The notes beneath the pieces were generated by a model. It was not told the origin of the DNA and did no database searches. It was given only the letters and a program-made list of their open reading frames with translations. From Zea mays (lineage: Eukaryota; Streptophyta; Magnoliopsida; Poales; Poaceae), in NCBI RefSeq assembly GCF_902167145.1, contig NC_050096.1, positions 78,860,683-78,924,682 on the forward strand: 64,000 bases of DNA, given 5' to 3'. Both the position numbers and the translations under genes were made by a program. Of the stretch, positions 20,785 to 30,526 are shown piece by piece. Every line of letters starts with the position of its first letter. The stretch's first letter is position 1.

Positions 20785-21742
20785 CGACCTTTAGTCTTAG
20801 TTTCTCAACTGGGGCAATAAATCCGGACTAAAGGGCAATCTAAGTTGGGAAACCCGGCCTCACATCTATACGATTCGTGGGATTTGAATCTCGTGCGTAA
20901 ATTGTCATTTCACCTACATAACACATGCATCTTTGGATTGATGCTTTCATTTTAAACCAACCCATCGGATAACCTTTAGTCCTGGTTGGTGTTACTGACC
21001 CGAGACTAAAGAGTCCAGGCTCTTTAATCTAGGTTAGTAACACCAACCAGAACTAACATAGACAACACGAAAAATGGACTCAGGTCCATTCATAGTTAGG
21101 TTTTTGTGTTTGATAATTAACATAACCATTAAGAGTAACATTATTTACTAGTGTATTTAGACATAATTTAAAACATGTGAAGTAGACTTGGACTAAAGTA
21201 AATAGGTGATTCGGATGATCAATGCCTCAAGCAAGACATATTGAAGACTTACTAGAACATGCAAAAGTCTAGGAAACAAAATGGAACCAAGTCGGACGTG
21301 ACACAAAGTAACGAAGAGAAGAAGGGTTTGAACAAGCATTGGACTGTCCTTTGGGGAATCACACCATATGACCGAGCTCACACTAGCCGATAAACAACAT
21401 GAGCATTGAGCCAACAGTGGCAAGGACATTAGACCATGTGGTGTCATTATACACACACATAGGTGCATCAAACATTGAGTTTTGGGCTCATAGTGGAAAT
21501 AGTGTCAGATCAAATGGTTATAATATTTAGGTTCACATGGGCATCTGATTGATCCTACATAGGAGTGTTGGGACAATAGAGATGGAGTCTGACGATCACT
21601 AGAAAAGGCTTTTAGAGGAAAATGGGCATCAAACTGGGCCGACGATGGGTATCAAAGTATATGTTATAGTGGCACAACACAATAGACATTGTGAGGCGTT
21701 GGACCCTGAAACACAGTTTGACGAGTACTTGTTGGATCATCC
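20785..21742. other. Intergenic sequence with foldback; no gene
   Basis: I see no coding gene. The DNA is AT-moderate and contains one clear foldback at 20967-21060 (listed separately) and a weaker ctttagtc/gactaaag foldback near 20788-20850. Open frames here are short and unsupported. Confidence 0.5.
20967..21060. repeat. Foldback (MITE-like) with about 20-bp arms
   Basis: The arms tagtcctggttggtgttact and agtaacaccaaccagaacta pair with one mismatch around a loop of about 45 bases. The motif family ctttagtcctggttggt...accaaccaggactaaag is common in grass foldback elements. It could be a MITE or hairpin-RNA source; no family name is assigned. Confidence 0.6.
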
Positions 21743-21747
21743 GATGG

Positions 21748-23371
21748 TGTCGGCGTTTCGAGACAGGGGGGTCCCTAAGCCGACGAGTGAGTGTGCTGCG
21801 TGCCCCAGCCCAGATGGGTCGAGCGCGTGGGCGAGCGCGAAGGGGGGAGAGGCGAGGTGGCCGGAGCCGAGCGTGAGAGAGGTGGAAGTCCCGCGGCCTT
21901 CGTGTTCGTCCCGCGCCCAGGTCAGGTGCGCTTGCAGTAGGGGGGTTACAAGCGTCCACGCGGGTGAGGGAAGCGAGCAGCCCCAAGAGAGCGCCTGTCC
22001 CGTCCTCGGTCCCGCGCGGCCAACCTTCTCTGAGAAGGCCCTGGTCCTTCCTTTTATAGTCGTAAGGAGAGGATCCAGGTGTACAATGGGGATGTAGCAG
22101 AGTGCTACGTGTCTAGCGGAGGGAGAGCTAGCGCCCTAGGTACATGCCAATGTGGCAGCCGGAGAGATCTGGGCACCCTGCTGGCGTGATGTCGTGGCTG
22201 TCGGAGGTGCGGCGGAGCCTGATGGAGGGACAGCTGTTGGAGCGGTCGAGTCCCTGCTGACGTTGTCCTGCTTCCGTAAGAGAGCTGGGGGCCGCCGTCG
22301 TCATAGAGCTTGTGGAGCGCCATCATTGCCTCTCTGGCGGAGCTGGCCGGATGAGACGTCGGTCTTGTTCTCCGTGACCCGAGTCGATTCGGGGTGGGAT
22401 GATGATGGCGCCTCCTGTTGACGTGGCGGTCTGTGCCCTAGGCAGGGCGACGTGGGGTTTCCTCCGAAGCCGAGGTTGAGTCTGCCTTCTGTTGCCGTGG
22501 CCGAGCCCGAGCCAAGGGGTCGGGCGAGGCGGAAGTCGTTCGGCCGAGGCCAGGGCGGAGTCCGAGCCCTGGGGTCGGGCGAGGCGGAGTTTCGTCGTCT
22601 TCCGGGTCTTAGCCCGAGTCCGAGCCCTGGGGTCGGGCGGAGCGGAGTTCGTCGTCTTCCGGGTCTTAGCCCGAGTCCGAGCCCTGGGGTCGGGCGGAGC
22701 GGAGTTCGCCGTCTTCCGGGTCTTAGCCCGAGTCCGAGCCCTGGGGTCGGGCGGAGCGGAGTTCGCCGTCTTCCGGGTCTTAGCCCGAGTCCGAGCCCTG
22801 GGGTCGGGCGGAGCGGAGTTCGCCGTCTTCCGGGTCTTAGCCCGAGTCCGAGCCCTGGGGTCGGGCGGAGCGGAGTTCGCCGTGGCGCCTTTGGCAAGGC
22901 CTGACTGCCTGTCAGACTTACTCTGTCGAGTGGCACTGCAGTCGGAGTGGCGCAGGCGGCGCTGTCCTTCTGTCAGACTGGCCAGTGGAGCGGTGGAGTG
23001 ACGGCGGTCACCTCGGTTCTGCCGGGGGCGCGTGTCAGGATAGAGGTGTCAGGCCACCTTTGCGTTAAATGCCCCTGCAATTTGGTCAGTCGGTGTGGTG
23101 ATTTAGTCAAGGTTGCTTCTGAGCGAAGCCAAGGCCTTGGGCGAGCCGATGATGTGTCCGCCATAAAAAGGGGGCCTCGGGCGAGACGGAAGTCTCTCGA
23201 GGTCGGCTGCCTTTGGCCGAGGCTAGGCTCGGATGAAGCGTGATCGAGTCACTTGTGTGGACTGATCCCTGACTTAATCGTGCCCATCAGGCCTTTGCAG
23301 CTTTATGCTGATGGGGGTTACCAGCTGAGAATTAGGCGCCTTGAGGGTACCCCTAATTATGGTCCCCGACA
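21748..23371 (-). repeat. 3' LTR of the Huck-like element (1624 bp)
   Basis: On the minus strand it begins TGTCGGGGACCATAATTAGG and ends cgaaacgccgaca. A TATA box (TATAAAAGG) lies at 22058-22050 on the minus strand. It differs from the 5' LTR at about eight places by eye. It includes the 57-bp tandem array at 22563-22882. Long open frames here on both strands arise from that array and are not genes. Confidence 0.95.
22563..22882. repeat. 57-bp tandem array in the 3' LTR (about 5.5 copies)
   Basis: Units starting cgagccctggggtcgggcgg occur at 22563, 22621, 22678, 22735, 22792 and 22849. Because 57 is a multiple of three, the array is open in several frames and produces spurious repetitive ORFs. 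The same array is in the 5' LTR. Confidence 0.9.
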
Positions 23372-26300
23372 GTAGCCCCCGAGCCTCGAAGGGAGTGTTA
23401 GCACTCGCTTGGAGGCTTTTGTCGCACTTTTTTGCAAGGGGACCAGCCTTTCTCGGTTGCATTTCGTTCCGGTGGGTGCGCGCGAGCGCACCCGCCGGGT
23501 GTAGCCCCCGAGGCCTCGGAGGAGTGGTTACACTCCTTCGAGGTCTTAATACTTCGCTTAACGCTTCGGCTGGTCTGGTCGTTCCCTCATGCGAACTGGC
23601 CGTAGCCCGGGTGCACGGTCGGGGCCCAAGCTCTCGGGCTGGTATGTTGACGCTGTCAACGATTTGGCCGGAGCCGGTTTTTGCGAGAGCAGCCCCCGAG
23701 CCTCTGCACAGGGCGAGAGGACGATCAGGGACAGACTCGACTTTTTACATACGCCCCTACGTCGCCTTTCCGCAAGGAGGAGGGGGGGAGTGCGCCATGT
23801 TACCCTCGATGGGCACCGAACATGGTGTCTCCGGTGAGCTGCAAGCGGGTAATCCGAGTGGACGTCCGTGCCCCGTTCGTTGGGGGTCGGCTAGGGGCCC
23901 AGAGGCACGCCCAAAAGTACCTGCGGGTGATTTGCCGGACCCGGTCCCCTGGCGACGGGGTCCGAGGGCTCGATGCCTCCCTCCGATGGGATTCCGTTAC
24001 AAGATCGTTTCCGCTGGTCTCGGAAATGTCCTAGGGTACCTCGGGAGCGCAGCCCGAGCCTCGGTTATGTATCGAACGTACCCCTGGTCATCCCTTGCTC
24101 GGTGTCTGAGGCGACTGTGAACCCTTCGGGGGCCAGCCTTCGAACCCCTGATCAGTAATGGGCGCGGAGCCCGAGTAGCCTGAGGCGGCCATGGAGCCCT
24201 TCGGGGGGCTGGCCTTCGAACCCCTGACCAGTAGTGGGTGTCGGGCCCACGCGATCTGAGGCGACTGTTGAACCCTCGGGGGGCCAGCCTTCGAACCCCT
24301 GATCAGTAATGGGGGGCTCGGAGCCCGGTTCCTTCGCGGAGAAAGATCCCTTTCGGGGTATCCCCCTTTCCCGGTCCCTGTTGCAAGAGATAGAGAAAAA
24401 GGAAAACGGAAAAGGATACGAAATCGGACGACGTGGCGTACCTTTTCTGACGCGGTTATTACGGCGAAGGTGAAGCGTCGCGCGCTCCTCCTGCCAGAAG
24501 CGCCGCGTGTCCTGCCGCGGAGTTAATGCGACGGGGCGAGTGGTTGGCGGGGCGGCCGTTGCGCGCGTGCGATCCGTTCGAGGAACGGGTCACGGGTGCA
24601 CCGTCTTCACGCCGTGAGAGGAGGCTCTCTTGCTGTCTCAGGATGGGACGTGAGCCTGGCTGACGACGTGACCGCTGCGCCCGCCCGCCTGCCACCGCTA
24701 TTACTGCCGGCCCACTTTCGGTCGCTTTGACCGACGCGCCAGTCTGGCGTTGTTGGGTCGCCTCGAGTCGTGGCATAGGCTTCGCAACCGAAGAGGCGCG
24801 ATGGTGGCACAAGTGGCGGTGCGGTTGCTTGCATGCAGCAACTGGCGCGCCGGTTGCTCGACGCGTGGGCCTGGGTTCCAAGCTGGCGTGTCAGAAGTCG
24901 GGGGAGCGCGTCCATCTGGCGCGGTTGCATGCCGCCTTCATGGCTGCCCGCCCCTTCTGCCCGTTGGTCTGGGCGAAAATGGGGGGTCGCCTGTAACCGC
25001 TGGACGGTCGTGCGCACCATGCGCGGCGGTTTGGCTTCTTCTGCCCTGAGCCGGCTTGCATGACATGCGGGACCCAGCCCCCGAGTCGCAGGGGAGGGCC
25101 TTGGAGCGTGTTGGAGAAGACTCGGCCCGCGGCGCCTGGGGGCGCACGTAGGGGGAGTTGCCTTTAAAAGGAGGGAGGCTCCTTTCGTAAGGCAACCATG
25201 TCTTCTTCCTCCCTTAAGCGTCGGGTCTTCCCGTCTTGCAAGCCCCCGGATGGGGGGTATCCGCCGCCTTTCCGCCTCCTCGTTGGAGGAACGCAACTCC
25301 ATGGGAGTTGGCACCTCTCAGCCATCGTTCGGCTTCAAGGATTTTCATCACGCAGCCCGGTCGCACCCCTTCACCGGCGGTCACCCGAGATGGCGACCTC
25401 CAGCTTGATGGTGGGGGAAAGCGAGCCGGGCTGCGGCCTCTGCCCCTTCCTCAGCCTCAAGGACTTTCATCACCAAGGCTGGGGAGGGGAGAGTGCCGAG
25501 TTGGGGTCGGCCCCTGCGTGGGCGGTGGCCCGCTCCTTCACTCAGTGATGGGGGGAGAAGCGGGCATTGCCCGTGGCGTCCGGCAGCTGCAGCGTGCCTG
25601 GTCTTCAGCCGCGAGTGGCTTCGGGGCCACTTGCGGCGTCGGCGTCTGCCACGGCAGCTGGAAGAGGTTCTTCCGCCGGCGCGGCGGCCGGGACCGGCCA
25701 CGGGCTGACCTCCAACTTCTACGGCCTTCTGCCCGTCCTTGCCTCACGAGTTTTGGCATGGGCGGGGGCCTCCTGGCAGCGGCATCCACCCTGAGGTCAG
25801 CGTTGCCGCTGTTCGGCCCCCCGGAGCAGAAGTCGCCGTCGTCGCCACTGCTGGAGCAGGTGACGGCGCGCCGTTCGTCGGCCTTCCATCGCTCCGCAGG
25901 CCTTCCCCCTCGGAGTGGGGTTGTTCGTACCTGCGGAGGGGGAACCGGAGTTCCGTTTGTAATGGCACTTCGAATGCCAGTGAGTTCGTTCATTGTGGCT
26001 GTCGAGGCCTGAACGTGTATGTAATTTTGGCGCTTGAGCCGTGTTTTTTCCTCATTTTCGAGCACCAAGTCTCGCCTGTTTGATTATCTGAACCGCTTTA
26101 CCAAGCATGAGTTGCCCCGTGTCAAGGCGACGGGTGAGGTATCCGTATCCCGGAGGCGTAGGAATCCCTCGGCCCGTTCGGCCTTGTTGTCTGGGGCTCC
26201 TCTAGCTTAGTTGAAGAGACCCCTCGGCCGCCCTTCGGTGGACCGAGGCCAGGGGTAGCGATATCAGTATGAACAGAGGCGGAGTTGGCTTGAGAATGGG

Positions 26301-27235
26301 GAACCTGGTTGGCCGGAGCCTAGCCGTGTTGTCCGTCAGCGGAGCCGACGCCAAAGTCGGTCAGTCGAGGCCTCGGATCGGGCTGGCGCCCTTGGAAGCC
26401 GGTTGACCGAGGCCCCGAGGGTAACCGGTTGAGCCGCCTGCTCGGCCCGGATTCCCGGAGGAGCCCCTGGACCGCGGCGCCGCCCGAGGCTGGGTTGGGC
26501 TTTGCTGAAGACGTTGTCGATGCCGAGGGTGCTATGGCTCCCTTCGGCGTGAAGACCCGAGCCTGCAGGATCAGATCATCTTGTAGCGTGTGCTTTCTGC
26601 GGCCGCCGAGGCCAGAAGAACACACCCTCGCCACGCTTGCGAAGCTGCGTCTTTTTTCCTCCTGTTTCGAGCATCTGGACTTCGTCGGTAACAGGGATGT
26701 TTGTGTGAGCGAGAGCTGCTTTTCGCGGAAGGGACGAGTGAGGTATCCGTATCCCAGAGGCGTGGGGATCCCTCGGCTCAGTCGGCCTTGCCACTTACGC
26801 GTACTTTCACCCGTCCATGAGGCCCTGTCCCCGACTTAGTCGAGAAAGCTTGAAGGACTGCTTCGGCAGGAGAGCTTCCGAACGTGATGACTCGTTCGGT
26901 CCACGGAGTCGCTTTATCCGAGCGCAAGTTACTTATCACAGAAAGGGACGAGTGAGGTATCCGTATCCCGGAGGCGTAGGAGTCCCTCGGCTCGGTCAGC
27001 CTTGGCTGCTTACGTGTACCTCGTCGTTTCCAGGATCCGCTTTCCGAAGTGGCCAAGAAGCACGAAAGAAATCCTGCTAAAAAGAGATCCTTTTTCGAGG
27101 AAAAATTCGACGCAGAGGGGGTCTCCCCCCTTTTAGCCCCCGAGGGAGGGTCGGGCTTTGTCGAGGCTAGGCCGACCCTTCCTTGACAACTAAACTTTGC
27201 GTAGGTGCGAGGTATATGAACAACTTGAAAACATC
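23372..27235 (-). other. 3' non-coding region of the Huck-like element with repeat modules
   Basis: The polypurine tract (minus strand CGAGGCTCGGGGGCTAC) touches the LTR at 23372-23388. Further tcgggggcta-like motifs occur at about 23503, 23693, 25077 and 27135 (agcccccgag on the plus strand). Several lie next to inverted repeats, for example 23507-23550. A 75-bp repeat is present three times at 24108-24330 (gaggcgactgtgaaccc...). A unit of about 60 bp containing gtgaggtatccgtatcc occurs at 26128, 26732 and 26945. On the plus strand, tttaaaagg at 25162 precedes an ATG at 25198 with an open frame of 116 codons. This might be a relic of an antisense gene as in the other two Tat elements, but the evidence is weak. 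No confident gene is seen. Confidence 0.7.
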
Positions 27236-30200
27236 TTAAGGGTAGAAGCGACGTAGCTGTTTGATGTTCCAAGCGTTGCCGTAGATCTCGCCTTGATTGC
27301 TGGCCAGCTTGTATGTTCCGGGCTTCAGAACTTTGGCGATGACGAATGGCCCTTCCCAGGGGGGCGTGAGCTTGTGCCTCCCTCGGGCGTCTTGTCGCAG
27401 CTGAAGCACCAGGTCGCCCACCTGGAGTTCTCGGGACCGGACCCCTCGGGCGTGGTAGCGTCGCAGGGACTGTTGGTACCGCGCCGAGTGCAGCAAGGCC
27501 CTGTCCCGAGCTTCCTCCAGCTGGTCCAGCGATTCCTCTCGGCTGGTTTGGTTGCTTTGTTCGGTGTAGGCCCTCGCCCTCGGGGAGCCGTATTCCAGGT
27601 CAGTGGGCAAGATAGCTTCAGCCCCGTAGACCAGGAAAAACGGCGTGAAGCCCGTGGCACGACTCGGCGTCGTCCTTAGGCTCCAGACCACCGAGGGGAG
27701 TTCCTTCATCCATCGCCTGCCGAACTTGTTGAGGTCGTTGTAGATCCGAGGCTTGAGCCCTTGTAGAATCATGCCGTTGGCACGCTCTACCTGCCCATTC
27801 GACATGGGATGAGCCACGGCGGCCCAGTCCACCCGGATATGGTGATCTTCGCAAAAATCCAAGATTTTTTTGCCGGTGAACTGGGTGCCGTTGTCGGTGA
27901 TGATGGAGTTCGGGACCCCGAAGCGATGGATGATGTTGGTGAAGAATGCCACCGCCTGCTCGGACCTGATGCTGTTCAGAGGTCGGACCTCGATCCACTT
28001 GGAGAATTTGTCGATGGCGACCAGCAGGTGCGTGTAGCCCCCGAGCGCCTTCTGCAAGGGACCGACGAGGTCCAGACCCCATACAGCGAAGGGCCAGGTG
28101 ATGGGTATTGTCTGCAGAGCCTGAGCGGGCAGGTGTGTCCGCTTCGCATAGAATTGGCACCCTTCGCAGGTGCGGACAATTCTAGTGGCGTCAGCCACCG
28201 CCGTTGGCCAGTAGAAGCCTTGCCGGAAAGCATTTCCAACAAGGGCTCGGGGTGCTGCGTGGTGGCCGCAAGCCCCCGAGTGTACTTCTTGCAGCAGTTC
28301 CCGACCTTCGGCGATGGAGATGCATCGCTGGAGGATGCCCGAGGGGCTGCGATGGTAGAGCTCCTCTTTGTCGCCCAGCAAGATGAATGACTTGGCGCGT
28401 CGCGCTACCCGCCGAGCCTCGACTTGGTCGAGGGGTAGCTCTCCTCGACGGAGATATTGCAGGTACGGGGCCTGCCAATCCTGGTCTGGCGTGGCCCCGC
28501 TCTGCCCTTCCTCGACGTTCAATACCCCGCCCTCGGGGGCCGAGGGTACCTCGGGCTGGGCCGAGGGTGCCTCGGGCTGAACCGAGGGTACCTCGGGCTG
28601 AGCCGAGGGTACCTCGGGCTGAGCCGAGGGTACCTCGGGCTCGGGCGCGTCGTCGAGCTTGACGGAGGGTTGATGCAGATCCCGGGAGAAGACGTCCGGG
28701 GGGACTGTCGTTCGCCCCGAGGCTATCTTAGCCAGCTCGTCTGCGGTTTCGTTGTAGCGCCGAGCGATGTGGTTGAGCTCGAGCCCGAAGAACTTGTCTT
28801 CCAGGCGCCGAACCTCGTCGCAGTAGGCCTCCATCTTCGGGTCGCGGCAGTGGGAGTTCTTCATGACTTGGTCGATGACGAGCTGCGAATCACCGCGGGC
28901 GTCGAGGCGTCTGACCCCTAGCTCGATGGCGATCCGCAATCCGTTGACCAGAGCTTCGTACTCGGCCACATTGTTGGACGCCGGGAAGTGGAGGCGCAGC
29001 ACGTAGCGCAAGTGCTTTCCGAGGGGCGAGATGAAGAGCAGGCCCGCGCCGGCCCCCGTCTTCATCAGCGACCCGTCGAAAAACATGGTCCAGAGCTCCG
29101 GTTGGATCGGAGTCGTTGGCAGTTGGGTGTCGACCCATTCGGCCACGAAATCCGCCAACACTTGGGACTTGATGGCCTTCCGAGGGGCGAACGAGACCGT
29201 TTCGCCCATGATCTCCACCGCCCACTTTGCGATCCTGCCCGAGGCCTCTCGGCACTGGATGATCTCCCCCAGGGGGAAGGATGACACCACAGTTACCGGA
29301 TGGGACTCGAAGTAGTGTCGTAGCTTCCGCCTTGTCAGGATCACAGCATACAGCAGCTTTTGAACTTGTGGGTAGCGGATCTTAGTCTCGGACAGCACTT
29401 CGCTGATGAAGTAGACCGGCCTCTGAACGGGCAATGTATGCCCTTCCTCCTGCCTTTCGACCACAATCGCGGCGCTAACCACCTGAGTGGTCGCGGCGAC
29501 GTAGACCAAGAGGGTTTCCCCGTCCGCTGGCGGCACCAAGACTGGCGCCTTTGTAAGGAGCGCCTTCAGGTTGCCGAGGGCTTCCTCGGCCTCAGGGGTC
29601 CAAACGAAACATTCGGCCTTCCTTAAGAGGTGGTACAGAGGCAGACCTCTTTCGCCGAGGCGTGAGATGAAACGGCTCAGGGCCGCGAGGCATCCCATGA
29701 CCCTCTGTACCCCTTTTAAGTCCTTGATGGGTCCCATGCTGGTGATGGCCGCAATCTTCTCCGGGTTGGCTTCGATGCCTCGCTCAGAGACGATGAACCC
29801 TAGGAGCATGCCTCGGGGTACCCCGAAGACACACTTCTCAGGATTAAGCTTGACTCCTTTCGCCTTGAGACACCGGAATGTCACTTCAAGGTCGGAGAGG
29901 AGGTCGGAAGCCTTCCGTGTCTTGACTACGATGTCATCGACGTAGGCCTCGACTGTGCGTCCGATGTGTTCGCTGAACACATGGTTCATGCACCGCTGGT
30001 ACGTCGCGCCTGCATTCCTCAAGCCGAACGGCATGGTGACATAGCAGTACATGCCGAACGGCGTGATGAAAGAAGTCGCGAGCTGGTCGGACTCTTTCAT
30101 CCGGATCTGGTGATACCCCGAGTAGGCATCGAGGAAGGACAGGGTTTCGCACCCAGCAGTGGAATCCACGATTTGGTCGATGCGAGGCAGAGGGTAGGGA

Positions 30201-30526
30201 ACCTTCGGACATGCTTTGTTGAGACCAGTGTAGTCTACGCACATCCGCCATTTCCCCCCTTTCTTCCTCACAAGCACAGGGTTGGCAAGCCATTCGGGAT
30301 GGAATACCTCTTTGATGAACCCTGCCGCCATTAGCTTGTGGATCTCTTCGCCAATCGCTCTGCGCTTCTCCTCGTCGAATCGGCGCAGAGGCTGCCTGAC
30401 GGGTCGGGCTCCGGCCCGAATATCCAGCGAGTGCTCGGCGACATCCCTCGGTATGCCGGGCATGTCCGAGGGACTCCACGCAAAGACGTCGGCGTTTGCG
30501 CGGAGAAAGTCGACGAGCACTGCTTC
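27236..30526 (-). CDS. pol: Huck-like pol: reverse transcriptase, RNase H, second RNase H, integrase
   Basis: The frame is open for 1096 codons, beginning directly after the UAG that ends gag-protease and in the same frame. Reverse transcriptase comes first, with YVDDIVV near residue 193. RNase H follows (about 330-440). Then comes an archaeal-type RNase H starting ELWTMFFDGSLMKTGAGAG at about 474, the hallmark of the Tat lineage. A linker with five 7-residue PEVPSAQ repeats (DNA 28541-28640) leads to integrase. Integrase has the zinc-binding H..HH...C..C region, GLDLVGP, TDNGTQF and GQVERANG providing D, D and E. The C-terminus (GNAWNIKQLRRFYP) looks natural. No internal stop is seen, so the copy may be functional if translated through the UAG or if it gets its proteins from a relative. 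It replicates the element by reverse transcription and integration. Confidence 0.92.
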   Translation of the reverse strand, partial: EAVLVDFLRANADVFAWSPSDMPGIPRDVAEHSLDIRAGARPVRQPLRRFDEEKRRAIGEEIHKLMAAGFIKEVFHPEWLANPVLVRKKGGKWRMCVDYTGLNKACPKVPYPLPRIDQIVDSTAGCETLSFLDAYSGYHQIRMKESDQLATSFITPFGMYCYVTMPFGLRNAGATYQRCMNHVFSEHIGRTVEAYVDDIVVKTRKASDLLSDLEVTFRCLKAKGVKLNPEKCVFGVPRGMLLGFIVSERGIEANPEKIAAITSMGPIKDLKGVQRVMGCLAALSRFISRLGERGLPLYHLLRKAECFVWTPEAEEALGNLKALLTKAPVLVPPADGETLLVYVAATTQVVSAAIVVERQEEGHTLPVQRPVYFISEVLSETKIRYPQVQKLLYAVILTRRKLRHYFESHPVTVVSSFPLGEIIQCREASGRIAKWAVEIMGETVSFAPRKAIKSQVLADFVAEWVDTQLPTTPIQPELWTMFFDGSLMKTGAGAGLLFISPLGKHLRYVLRLHFPASNNVAEYEALVNGLRIAIELGVRRLDARGDSQLVIDQVMKNSHCRDPKMEAYCDEVRRLEDKFFGLELNHIARRYNETADELAKIASGRTTVPPDVFSRDLHQPSVKLDDAPEPEVPSAQPEVPSAQPEVPSVQPEAPSAQPEVPSAPEGGVLNVEEGQSGATPDQDWQAPYLQYLRRGELPLDQVEARRVARRAKSFILLGDKEELYHRSPSGILQRCISIAEGRELLQEVHSGACGHHAAPRALVGNAFRQGFYWPTAVADATRIVRTCEGCQFYAKRTHLPAQALQTIPITWPFAVWGLDLVGPLQKALGGYTHLLVAIDKFSKWIEVRPLNSIRSEQAVAFFTNIIHRFGVPNSIITDNGTQFTGKKILDFCEDHHIRVDWAAVAHPMSNGQVERANGMILQGLKPRIYNDLNKFGRRWMKELPSVVWSLRTTPSRATGFTPFFLVYGAEAILPTDLEYGSPRARAYTEQSNQTSREESLDQLEEARDRALLHSARYQQSLRRYHARGVRSRELQVGDLVLQLRQDARGRHKLTPPWEGPFVIAKVLKPGTYKLASNQGEIYGNAWNIKQLRRFYP

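Noticed and set aside
22301..23001. Repetitive proteins of 150-211 residues on both strands of the LTR (also 34380-35080)
   Set aside because: They come from the 57-bp array, whose length is a multiple of three. Open frames on several frames and both strands show they are not genes.
23341..24158. 259-residue plus frame and neighbours next to the Huck-like 3' LTR
   Set aside because: They cross the LTR border and the repeat-rich non-coding region and show no family likeness.
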